NCBI GenBank assembly: GCA_905373325.1
Contig: CAJPTB010000075.1
Coordinates: forward strand, 1-7,766
DNA: 7,766 nucleotides
Direction of reading: 5' to 3'
Source: an uncultured Ancrocorticia sp.
GTDB taxonomy: Bacteria; Actinomycetota; Actinomycetes; Actinomycetales; Actinomycetaceae
Position numbers and translations under genes: made by a program. This document shows, one piece after another, positions 1-6,050 of the stretch (position 1 is its first letter; every line of letters starts with the position of its first letter). Under the pieces are notes generated by a model. It was not told where the DNA came from and did no database searches. It was given only the letters and a program-made list of their open reading frames with translations.

Positions 1-596
1 GGGTCGAGAAAGTGGAGGTCCCCGACCTTTCGGGAAAGACGGAAGCGCAGGCGAAAGAGGCGCTCCGCAAGGCCCGCCTCTCCTACGAGGTGACCACCCA
101 ATACTCGGAATCGGTGAAAAAGGGCCGCGTCATCGCCCAGTCGTCCAAGGCGGGCGCGTGGGTGGAGCACGATTCGGCCGTCAAGATCACGGTTTCCGGG
201 GGACGCGAGCCGATCGACGTCCCCAAGGTCGTGGGCATGTGGAAGAACGACGCCGTATCCAAGCTCGAAAACGCCGGATTCACGGTTTCGATCGAGGAAG
301 AAGCCTCGGATTCGGTCGCCAAGGACGCGGTGATCTCTCAGGACCCTGAGGAAGGGGAAAGCGGTCACAGACACGACAATGTGACGATCAAAGTCTCCAC
401 CGGCAACAGCCTCGTCGACGTGCCCAACGTCCTGGGCAAAAGCACCGACGACGCCGAATCCGAGCTGAAATCCGCCGGTTTCTCAGTCAAGAAGCACAGG
501 TTCTTCGGCGCGTTATACGACACCGTCAACCGTCAGACTCCGGGGTCGGGAAAGAAAGCCCCGCGCGGATCCACGGTGACGATCGGGACCCTGTAG
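1..596 (+). CDS. C-terminal part of a PASTA-repeat membrane protein, probably a PknB/PknL-type Ser/Thr kinase (5' end outside window)
   Basis: The reading frame is open from the first bases (first full codon at 3), so the gene begins upstream; a GTG at 12 is an internal valine. The visible part is three consecutive PASTA domains of about 60-67 residues: nt 12-212, 213-413 and 414-593. Each opens with a V-P-x-hydrophobic strand (VEVPDL, IDVPKV, VDVPNV), followed by an A-x-x-x-L helix and an Ix-x-QxPxxG-like segment (AVISQDP, NRQTPGSG), and ends in a beta strand (VKITVSGG, VTIKVSTG, STVTIGTL). PASTA repeats bind muropeptides or beta-lactams outside the cell and usually end actinobacterial Ser/Thr kinases or class A PBPs. 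The kinase and membrane segments are not in view. The kinase call rests on PASTA-only content at the C terminus and on the neighbouring aroG, which in mycobacteria and corynebacteria lies near pknL. The stop TAG (594-596) touches the stop of the convergent gene. Confidence 0.85.
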   Translation, partial: VEKVEVPDLSGKTEAQAKEALRKARLSYEVTTQYSESVKKGRVIAQSSKAGAWVEHDSAVKITVSGGREPIDVPKVVGMWKNDAVSKLENAGFTVSIEEEASDSVAKDAVISQDPEEGESGHRHDNVTIKVSTGNSLVDVPNVLGKSTDDAESELKSAGFSVKKHRFFGALYDTVNRQTPGSGKKAPRGSTVTIGTL

Positions 597-603
597 TCAC
601 AGG
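590..603. repeat. Small inverted repeat centred on abutting stop codons
   Basis: CCTGT (590-594) and ACAGG (599-603) can pair around the 4-base loop AGTC. The element contains both convergent stop codons (TAG at 594-596 on +; TGA read from 599-597 on -). With a 5-bp stem and no T-tract it is too weak to call an intrinsic terminator, and no better candidate is visible between the two genes. Confidence 0.4.
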
Positions 604-1961
604 CTCACATCGCGGAGCATCTCGGCCACGATAAAGGCCATTTCCAGCGACTGCTGATGGTTCAGGCGCGGATCGACCAGGGTGCGGTAGCGCTCGCCGA
701 GCGTGTCCTCCACGACTTCCTCCGCGCCGCCCAGGACCTCCGTGACGTCGTCCCCGGTCAGCTCCACGTGAATTCCGCCGGGGTGGGTCCCCAACTCCTC
801 GTGAACGGCGAAGAAACCCTTGATTTCAGCCAAAATGTCTTCGAGTCGCCGCGTCTTCATGCCGTTCGACGCCGAGATGGTGTTGCCGTGCATCGGATCG
901 GTCACCCACGTCACGGGCCGGCCGTCCTTTCGGACGGCTTCGACGATCGGGGGCAGGCGATCCGCGATCTTTCGGGCGCCCATGCGGCTGATGAGCGTCA
1001 GACGCCCCGCCTTGCCGCGGGGGTTGAGCTTGTCCACGAGGGCGAGGACGTCGGCAGGCTTCGCATCGGGCCCGATCTTGACCCCGATCGGATTGGCCAC
1101 TTTGGACAGCATGTCGACGTGGGCACCGCCGGGCTGGCGCGTGCGCTCGCCGACCCACAGGAAATGCGCTGAGCAGTTGTAGGGTCGGCCCGTGCGCGAA
1201 TCTATGCGCGTCAGGGAATCCTCGTAGGGAAGGATGAGGGCCTCGTGCGCCGAGTAAAAATCGACGGTGCGCAACGATTGGTCGTCGACGCCCGCCGCCC
1301 GCATAAAGCGCATGGCCCGGTCGATCTCGGCGGCGACGGTCTCATAGCGCGCGTACGCCGGATTGGCGACGAAGCCCTGATTCCATTCGTGCACTTTCGA
1401 CAGGTCGGCGAAGCCGCCTTGGGTGAAGGCGCGAATGAGATTGAGGGTGGCGACTGATCGCTGATACGCCTCGACGAGGCGGCGTGGGTCGGGCTCGCGG
1501 GATTCGGCGGTGAATTCGTGGCCGTTGACGGCGTCGCCGAAGTAGGAGGGAAGCTCGCGGCCTTCGTGGACCTCCGTGGCGGAGGAACGCGGCTTGGAGT
1601 ACTGGCCCGCCATGCGTCCGATCTTCACGACGGGCACGGAGGAGCCGTACGTGAGGATGACGGCCATCTGAAGGATCGTTCGGATCTTGGCCCGGATGCG
1701 CTCGGCCGTGGATTCGGCGAAGGACTCGGCGCAGTCCCCGCCCATGAGAACGAAAGCCCTGCCGCGCGAAGCCTCCGCCATTTCCTCCGACAGCTGGTCG
1801 GTTTCGCCGGCGAAAACCAGCGGAGGCAGGGTGCGCAAATAATCGACCACGGCGTTCAGCTCGGTTTCGTCGGGCCACCGAGGCTGGTGCTCCGCCGGAA
1901 GGGAGCGCCATGAGGCAAAAGCGTCGATTGAATCCGCGTTGGAGAACATGCGGACCAGCAT
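597..1961 (-). CDS. aroG: Class II 3-deoxy-D-arabino-heptulosonate 7-phosphate (DAHP) synthase
   Basis: Condenses phosphoenolpyruvate with erythrose 4-phosphate to DAHP, the cytosolic first step of the shikimate pathway to Trp, Phe and Tyr. The protein is 454 aa, or 450 aa from a second ATG at 1949; the M. tuberculosis enzyme is 462. Using 450-aa numbering, the expected metal ligands are present: Cys73 (GGDCAE), His354 (DPMHGNT), Glu396 (HVELTG) and Asp427 (VDPRLN). So are the substrate-binding residues Arg112, Glu268-Arg269 (GERTR), Lys291 (GVKIGP) and Arg322 (SRMG). All correspond to the M. tuberculosis enzyme at a constant offset of 14-15, so the core has almost no indels. The type II family in mycobacteria is feedback-regulated by aromatic amino acids and activates chorismate mutase; whether that applies here is inference. 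Start: ATG 1961 has a weak GGGGA four bases upstream, while ATG 1949 sits 7 bases after a TATGCT hexamer and may be a leaderless start. I annotate the longer form. Confidence 0.95.
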   Translation of the reverse strand: MLVRMFSNADSIDAFASWRSLPAEHQPRWPDETELNAVVDYLRTLPPLVFAGETDQLSEEMAEASRGRAFVLMGGDCAESFAESTAERIRAKIRTILQMAVILTYGSSVPVVKIGRMAGQYSKPRSSATEVHEGRELPSYFGDAVNGHEFTAESREPDPRRLVEAYQRSVATLNLIRAFTQGGFADLSKVHEWNQGFVANPAYARYETVAAEIDRAMRFMRAAGVDDQSLRTVDFYSAHEALILPYEDSLTRIDSRTGRPYNCSAHFLWVGERTRQPGGAHVDMLSKVANPIGVKIGPDAKPADVLALVDKLNPRGKAGRLTLISRMGARKIADRLPPIVEAVRKDGRPVTWVTDPMHGNTISASNGMKTRRLEDILAEIKGFFAVHEELGTHPGGIHVELTGDDVTEVLGGAEEVVEDTLGERYRTLVDPRLNHQQSLEMAFIVAEMLRDVSL

Positions 1962-1962
1962 A
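1957..1962 (-). promoter_or_regulatory. Putative -10 element of aroG, leaderless arrangement
   Basis: On the minus strand TATGCT is followed by seven bases (GGTCCGC) and then ATG (1949-1947), which would place transcription start at or next to that ATG. A TTGTCA hexamer lies at 1984-1989, but its 21-base spacing is too long for a normal -35. If this promoter is real, the ATG at 1961 is inside the promoter and aroG begins at 1949. Confidence 0.4.
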
Positions 1963-1987
1963 CCGTCCCCGGCGTAGGCCGCGTGAC

Positions 1988-2025
1988 AAACGCCGGCCGT
2001 CCACGTGTCGCGGCGGCCGGCGTTT
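1988..2025 (-). terminator. Hairpin terminator between pfp and aroG
   Basis: A perfect 12-bp inverted repeat (1988-1999 pairs with 2014-2025, core CGCCGGCCG/CGGCCGGCG) encloses a 14-base loop. The stem ends in A-T pairs, so the RNA ends in a short U run: UUU on the minus strand and UUUU on the plus strand. It lies 31 bases beyond the pfp stop and just upstream of aroG, so it most likely ends the pfp transcript and makes aroG a separate unit. The short U-tract makes efficiency uncertain. Confidence 0.7.
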
Positions 2026-2055
2026 TCACCGGAATGGCGGGTTGCCGACGGGGTG

Positions 2056-3267
2056 TCAGCGAGCCTCGAGCTTCTGCCCTATCTCTCCCATAAGGTCGGC
2101 GAACCACTGCTGGGAGACGTCGAAGGCCTTGTGTCCCTTGATGCGCGGGAAGGCGATGCAGGAGAGCTCATTGCCGTTCTCCTCGTCCTCGCCGATCACT
2201 CCGGGCTTGCCTTCGAGGGCGCAGTCCACGGCCATATCGACCATCGAGCCGATGAGGGCGAGGTCGTCGGCATTCGAATGCCACGCGCGCGAGTAGTAGC
2301 CCGACTTTTGGACCATGACCTTTTCCGCGCCGATCCGCTCGGCGAACTGCTTGGCGAACCACTGGCCGGGGTTGATGCTGTCGAGCTTGACGTGTCCGAA
2401 GGGATCGCGCTCCACCTCTTCGCCGGCCGCCTCCTTCTCGGCGATGATCTCATCGACGCCGGCGCCTTCGGAGAGGAAAATGTTGACGTTGCCGATCTCG
2501 TCCATAATGCCGCGAAGGCGCTTGGCCTCCCCGTCGATGTCAATGGACAGCTCGGGCAGATAGACGGCGTGCACGTCCCACCGCTCCTTCGAAAGGCCGA
2601 GGGCGGGCGCCCACTCCTGCTCGGCGACCCAGCCGTGATAGTACTGCGCGGACTGAGCCGTGAGGTAACCGCAGTTTCGACCCATGACCTCGTGGACGAT
2701 GAGCATTCTGGGGTTCGAACGATGCTCTCCGATGACGTGCTGGGCGAAGCCGGAGGCCTCCTCGGCCGCCGTCCAAGCGCCCAGCGACTGGCGGATCGGA
2801 ACGATGTCGTTGTCGATCGTCTTGGGAAGCCCCACGACGGTCAGCTCGTAGTCGTGGTCCTTCAGATACGCCGCAAGGTCCGCCGCGGTGGTGTTGGTGT
2901 CGTCGCCGCCGATCGTGTGGAGCACGTCCACGCCGTCGGCCTTCAGGCGCTCAGCGGCGACCTGGAGGGGATCCTCGCCTTCCTTGACCAGGCCCCTCTC
3001 CACGAGGTTCTTCGCGTTCGTCAGCTTGACGCGGGAGTTGCCGATCGGCGATCCGCCGAAACGGGACAGAACGTGTGCGCTGCGGCGCGCCTCCTCGTCG
3101 ACCACGATGTAATTGCCCGTCAGGAGGCCGTGGTATCCGTACTGATAGGCGATGATTTCGATGTCCGGCGCAATCTCGGTGTAGCGCTGGATGAGTCCTC
3201 CCACGGCGGAGGAGAGGCACGGGGCAAAACCGCCGGCGGTGAGCAATGCGACGCGACGAACAGTCAT
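2056..3267 (-). CDS. pfp: Pyrophosphate-dependent phosphofructokinase (PPi--fructose-6-phosphate 1-phosphotransferase)
   Basis: Cytosolic enzyme interconverting fructose 6-phosphate and fructose 1,6-bisphosphate, with PPi/Pi rather than ATP/ADP. The protein is 403 aa. The N terminus VALLTAGGFAP is the phosphate-binding loop. GGDDT (120-124) carries Asp where ATP enzymes have Gly (GGDGS), and PKTIDND (148-154) carries the Lys that replaces Gly of ATP enzymes; together these are the accepted PPi-type signature. The second Asp pair of TIDND is the catalytic base, and MGRNCGYL (195-202) is the sugar-phosphate binding segment. ATG 3267 was chosen because GAAAGG lies 6 bases upstream (3274-3279) and the family begins just before the first beta strand; an in-frame ATG at 3333 would add a basic tail encoded by the tandem repeat and is unlikely. 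It is divergent from the acidic-protein gene and followed by a strong hairpin, so probably monocistronic. Cofactor choice is inferred from residues, not measured. Confidence 0.95.
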   Translation of the reverse strand: MTVRRVALLTAGGFAPCLSSAVGGLIQRYTEIAPDIEIIAYQYGYHGLLTGNYIVVDEEARRSAHVLSRFGGSPIGNSRVKLTNAKNLVERGLVKEGEDPLQVAAERLKADGVDVLHTIGGDDTNTTAADLAAYLKDHDYELTVVGLPKTIDNDIVPIRQSLGAWTAAEEASGFAQHVIGEHRSNPRMLIVHEVMGRNCGYLTAQSAQYYHGWVAEQEWAPALGLSKERWDVHAVYLPELSIDIDGEAKRLRGIMDEIGNVNIFLSEGAGVDEIIAEKEAAGEEVERDPFGHVKLDSINPGQWFAKQFAERIGAEKVMVQKSGYYSRAWHSNADDLALIGSMVDMAVDCALEGKPGVIGEDEENGNELSCIAFPRIKGHKAFDVSQQWFADLMGEIGQKLEAR

Positions 3268-3278
3268 CGTGAGCCTTT

Positions 3279-3320
3279 CTTTGGTCGTGATTCTTCGTGC
3301 TTTGGTCTTGGTTCTTCGTG
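3279..3320. repeat. 21-bp tandem direct repeat in the pfp leader
   Basis: Two adjacent 21-base units, 3279-3299 and 3300-3320, match at 19 of 21 positions. Each begins CTTTGGTC and ends TTCTTCGTG on the plus strand; the differences are at unit positions 9 (G/T) and 12 (A/G). The pair ends 12 bases from the pfp start codon and directly adjoins its ribosome binding site. A spacing of 21 bp is two helical turns, as expected for two copies of a protein binding on one DNA face. If the TAGAAT at 3342-3347 is the pfp promoter, the repeats lie in the transcribed leader. Confidence 0.75.
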
Positions 3321-3341
3321 CGCGGGCACGCACACACTTCC

Positions 3342-3370
3342 ATTCTATGCATGAGTATGCTGGAGGTCAT
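3342..3370 (-). promoter_or_regulatory. Putative pfp promoter
   Basis: Read on the minus strand: ATGACC (3370-3365, four of six matches to TTGACA), 17 bases, then TAGAAT (3347-3342, five of six matches to TATAAT). The predicted start near 3335 gives a leader of about 68 bases that contains the tandem repeat and GAAAGG. The -35 overlaps the start codon of the divergent gene, so the two promoters would compete. Confidence 0.4.
3356..3361 (+). promoter_or_regulatory. Putative -10 element for the acidic-protein gene, leaderless arrangement
   Basis: TATGCT is followed by seven bases (GGAGGTC) and then ATG at 3369. This is the same hexamer and spacing seen before the aroG ATG at 1949. The GGAGG in the spacer could also act as a ribosome binding site, but it is only two bases from the ATG. 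No convincing -35 is visible. Confidence 0.4.
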
Positions 3371-4127
3371 GACCGATGAGACAGCGCGCGGCGATTCCGG
3401 CGACGGCTTGGGAGACGACGATGTCAAGGGCGCCTTGCGCGACGGCGCCACGGGCGGATCTGGAGACCGAGTAGAGGGCGCATCTGGAAACACATCTGGA
3501 AACAGGGCGAAGGGCGCCCCCGAAGGCGACGTCGGAGGCGGGGACGACTTCGAGGAGAGGTGGGAGGAGATCGTCGCCGGCCTCGAGGACTTCGACGCCG
3601 AGCTCGAGGACCTCGACGGCAAGCTCGGCGGCGACCTCAAAGACGTCGACGGCGGGCTCGGCCTCTCGGGAGGCTCCGAAGGCAGCTTCGACGACGGGTT
3701 GGGCGGCGCCCTTGCGGACCGTTTCGACGGCGCTTTCACGGACCGATTCGACGGCGAAGTCGATTCCGACGCCTCCTTCGAAGAGCCCGAGGTCGTGGCG
3801 AATTTGCGCGCCGGCCCGCGCGACTGGAGCGCGCCGGAAGAGGAAAGACTGGAGGTCGAGGACGGGGTCGACGTCGTCGAACTCGGCACTCTCATGCCAA
3901 TCGACGAGGAGGTCCCCGAGGGGCACCCGATGTCCCGGTTCCTTTGGCTGTCCGCCGGGCTGCTCCTGCTCATGGGAGTCCTGGCCGCCTTCGACCTCGC
4001 CCCCGGAGGCACGCCTTTGGCCTTCGCCTGGGGCGCCGCCGGATTCGTCTGCGCGGGAGTCGCGGCGTTCCTCACGTCGCCGCGGTCGGAGGACATCGAC
4101 CCCTTCGACGACGGCGCGAGGCTTTGA
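3369..4127 (+). CDS. Highly acidic repeat-rich protein with two C-terminal transmembrane segments, function unknown
   Basis: A 252-aa protein not assigned to a named family. Residues 1-60 are Gly/Asp/Ser-rich low complexity. Residues 60-80 (DDFEERWEEIVAGLEDFDAE) form an acidic helix. Residues 81-137 are Asp/Gly/Leu repeats including the doublet ADRFDGAF/TDRFDGEV (117-132). Residues 140-187 contain RAGPRDWSAPEEE. Hydrophobic segments run from about 190 to 209 and 217 to 235, with a short acidic tail ending DPFDDGARL. I recall small actinobacterial proteins with an IVAGL helix, a GPRDW-like motif, two membrane helices and a DDGA-type C terminus next to this nuclease; that memory is unchecked, and this copy would carry an expanded N-terminal half. 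The two-helix hairpin suggests both ends are cytoplasmic. ATG 3369 was chosen for its TATGCT-N7 signal; in-frame ATGs at 3351 and 3357 are alternatives. The stop TGA overlaps the TTG start of the nuclease gene by four bases, so the two are probably co-translated. Confidence 0.8.
   Translation: MTDETARGDSGDGLGDDDVKGALRDGATGGSGDRVEGASGNTSGNRAKGAPEGDVGGGDDFEERWEEIVAGLEDFDAELEDLDGKLGGDLKDVDGGLGLSGGSEGSFDDGLGGALADRFDGAFTDRFDGEVDSDASFEEPEVVANLRAGPRDWSAPEEERLEVEDGVDVVELGTLMPIDEEVPEGHPMSRFLWLSAGLLLLMGVLAAFDLAPGGTPLAFAWGAAGFVCAGVAAFLTSPRSEDIDPFDDGARL
3481..3504 (+). repeat. Perfect 12-bp tandem duplication in the acidic-protein gene
   Basis: CATCTGGAAACA occurs twice back to back (3481-3492, 3493-3504) and keeps the reading frame, giving a doubled SGNT/SGN segment in the low-complexity N terminus. 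It looks like recent slippage in a region with few constraints. Confidence 0.85.
3715..3756 (+). repeat. 24-bp-period repeat encoding DRFDG doublet
   Basis: CGGACCGTTTCGACGGCG (3715-3732) recurs at 3739-3756 with one mismatch, a spacing of 24 bases. It encodes the octapeptide pair ADRFDGAF/TDRFDGEV. Being in frame, it shows the acidic domain has grown by internal duplication. Confidence 0.8.
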
Positions 4128-5893
4128 GCGACGGCCGGGCGGGGGCACACCGGCTGGCCCGGGCGCCGGGCGCGCGCCTCGACCTCGACGGCGGCGGGCC
4201 CGCCGGCCAGCTGTCCTTCGACGATTTGGGCACGCCGCTGGAAGAGGTGACGTTCGTCGTCGTCGATCTGGAGACGACGGGCGCCAAACCGGGCCCCGAA
4301 TCGATCACGGAGATAGGCGCCGTCAAGGTGCGAGGCGGGGAAACCCTCGGCGAGTTTTCCACTCTCGTCAACCCGGGCCAGCCGATACCCGCATTCATAA
4401 CCTCGCTCACCGGCATTACGACGGCCATGACGGCCCGGGCGCCCAGGATCGCGGCGGTCATCCCCTCCCTCATCGAGTTTCTCTGCGCGAGCCCGTCCAC
4501 CGTCGTGGCGGCGCACAACGCGCGCTTCGACGTCGGCCATCTCAAGGCGGCGTTTGCAGGCGCCGATTTTGCGTGGCCCAGCGTCAGGGTGCTCGACACG
4601 GTCGCATTGGCCCGGCGCGCCTTTTCCTCAGACGAGGTTGCCAACTTCAAACTCTCAACCCTGGCGGGCGCATGCGGGGCGACGACGGCTCCGAGTCACC
4701 GAGCCCTCGACGACGCCCGAGCCACAGTGGACGTTTTGCACGCAATGCTGGGCAGGCTCGGGCCGCTCGGAGTGACGCATCTGGAGGACCTCGCAACCGC
4801 GACGGACCCGGTTCCCCAGGCGCGGCGGAGGAAAGCGCGCCTGGCGGATGGAATCGCCCGCTCCCCGGGCGTCTACCGTTTCATCGGCCCCGCCGGCGAC
4901 GTCCTGTACGTCGGCTCCTCGTCCAATCTCCGTGCGCGCGTGCGCCAATATTTCACGGCCGCGGAAACGCGGAAGCGCATGGCCGAGATGGCGGACCTGG
5001 CCGAGCGCGCGGAAGTCGACGAAACGCCGACCGTGCTCGAGGCGCGGATCCTGGAACTGCGCCAGATCGCGGAATTCGACCCGCCGTACAATCGCCGGTC
5101 GCGCCGTCCGGACAACCGTCCGTGGCTTGCGCTGACGGACGAAGCGCACCCTCGGCTCAAGGTGACGGCGTCCCTTGCCCTGGAGGATGCGGCGTCCGCC
5201 CTCGGCCCGTTCGGATCCCGCAAGGCGGCGCGGCAGGCCGCTGAACTTGTGGCCGACGACGCCCGCCTGCGCACATGCACGGCGCGTCTTCCCGCGAAGC
5301 CCAGCGGACGAAAGGCCCCGTGCCATCTGCATGCCATGGGCCGCTGCTCCGCGCCCTGCGCGCTGCCAGGCGACCCCGACGCCCCCTCGCTTGCGGCCGC
5401 GAGCTCGATTCTCGGCGGAGACCTCGACGGCCTGTGGGAGCGCAGCATGCAACGGCTGGCGAGCCTCGCCGCGGCCGAGAGATTCGAACAGGCCGCCGTC
5501 GAGCGCGACCGCCTGCGCTGCGTGATCGACGCGGCTCGACGGCGCGAACGCATCCTTCCGCTTCTGGCGGCGCGGCAGATCGTCGGCGCCCGGCGCGACG
5601 ACGACGGATCGTGGGACGTGGCGGTGATCCGCTGGGGCCGCCTGGCCGCGACGGGCCGCTGCCCCCGAAGCGCCGATCCGAGGGAGCTGGCGGCTGAGCT
5701 TGTCGCCTCGGCGAGTCAGACCGACAGGCCCGCCGCCCCCGGGGACGTCGCGTCGGTCGAGGAAACAGAGTTGCTCGCCGCATGGCTGTGGAAGCCGACC
5801 GTCCGCCTGCTTTCCTTCGAGGGCGAGGAGCCCCTGGCGCTTCCCCGGGCCAGCGCTTTCAGATTTTCGCTTCCCGGGCCGGACGCCGATTGA
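4124..5893 (+). CDS. DEDDh exonuclease / GIY-YIG / UvrC-like fusion protein (DnaQ-UvrC type)
   Basis: A 589-aa soluble protein of the actinobacterial fusion family represented by Rv2191. Residues 43-210 are a DnaQ-like 3'-5' exonuclease: Exo I DLETTG (D48, E50), Exo II HNARFD (H131, D136), Exo III HRALDD (H192, D197). Residues 247-325 are a GIY-YIG nuclease of UvrC type: GVY (249-251), YVG (262-264), LRARVRQYF with a conserved Arg, the likely catalytic E311, and PPYN (320-323). Four cysteines, C385, C400, C408 and C412, have C-x14-C-x7-C-x3-C spacing, close to the four Fe-S cluster cysteines of E. coli UvrC. Residues 452-464 (ERFEQAAVERDRL) form a UVR motif like that used for UvrB contact. 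The RNase H-like and HhH C-terminal parts of UvrC are absent, so at most the 3' incision activity is expected. Role in repair or proofreading is inferred. No ATG lies upstream of the domain; TTG 4124 overlaps the previous stop (TTGA), and conserved sequence starts by residue 29, so this start is the best choice. Confidence 0.92.
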   Translation: MSDGRAGAHRLARAPGARLDLDGGGPAGQLSFDDLGTPLEEVTFVVVDLETTGAKPGPESITEIGAVKVRGGETLGEFSTLVNPGQPIPAFITSLTGITTAMTARAPRIAAVIPSLIEFLCASPSTVVAAHNARFDVGHLKAAFAGADFAWPSVRVLDTVALARRAFSSDEVANFKLSTLAGACGATTAPSHRALDDARATVDVLHAMLGRLGPLGVTHLEDLATATDPVPQARRRKARLADGIARSPGVYRFIGPAGDVLYVGSSSNLRARVRQYFTAAETRKRMAEMADLAERAEVDETPTVLEARILELRQIAEFDPPYNRRSRRPDNRPWLALTDEAHPRLKVTASLALEDAASALGPFGSRKAARQAAELVADDARLRTCTARLPAKPSGRKAPCHLHAMGRCSAPCALPGDPDAPSLAAASSILGGDLDGLWERSMQRLASLAAAERFEQAAVERDRLRCVIDAARRRERILPLLAARQIVGARRDDDGSWDVAVIRWGRLAATGRCPRSADPRELAAELVASASQTDRPAAPGDVASVEETELLAAWLWKPTVRLLSFEGEEPLALPRASAFRFSLPGPDAD

Positions 5894-5928
5894 GCCCCCA
5901 GATTGAGCTGGGCCGGACGCCGATTGAG
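5876..5928. repeat. 19-bp direct repeat (34-bp period) duplicating the end of the nuclease gene
   Basis: GGGCCGGACGCCGATTGAG occurs at 5876-5894 and again, identical, at 5910-5928. The first copy holds the last codons and the TGA stop of the nuclease gene; the second is untranslated. A shorter piece of the same end (GATTGAG) also occurs between them at 5901-5907. A partial tandem duplication is the simplest origin. The rest of the convergent gap to 6050 holds no clear intrinsic terminator or small gene; only weak stems are seen, such as CGCCG 5918-5922 with CGGCG 5933-5937. Confidence 0.85.
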
Positions 5929-6050
5929 GAGACGGCGGGCACAGAGCCTTGGATCCCGCAAAGAGCTCGGGGAGCCTCGCGAACGCCATGCGCCGAAGCC
6001 TCTGGGTCTGACTTATGAAGCTTCGAGCCCTACTGGCCCTTCGGAAAGCC

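Noticed and set aside
12..14. GTG as start of the PASTA gene
   Set aside because: The frame is open to the window edge and the GTG is the first conserved residue of a PASTA repeat, so the gene begins upstream.
2002..2007. CACGTG palindrome as a regulator site
   Set aside because: It lies in the loop of the terminator hairpin, and a single six-base palindrome is expected by chance in GC-rich DNA.
2005..3354. Long open frame (449 codons) on the plus strand opposite pfp
   Set aside because: It lies fully antisense to a strongly conserved pfp, has no recognisable domain, and is the usual mirror frame of a high-GC gene.
2951..4540. Long minus-strand open frame (529 codons) across the divergent region
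   Set aside because: It covers parts of three recognised genes, reads as Ser/Pro/Arg-rich low complexity, and has no family features.
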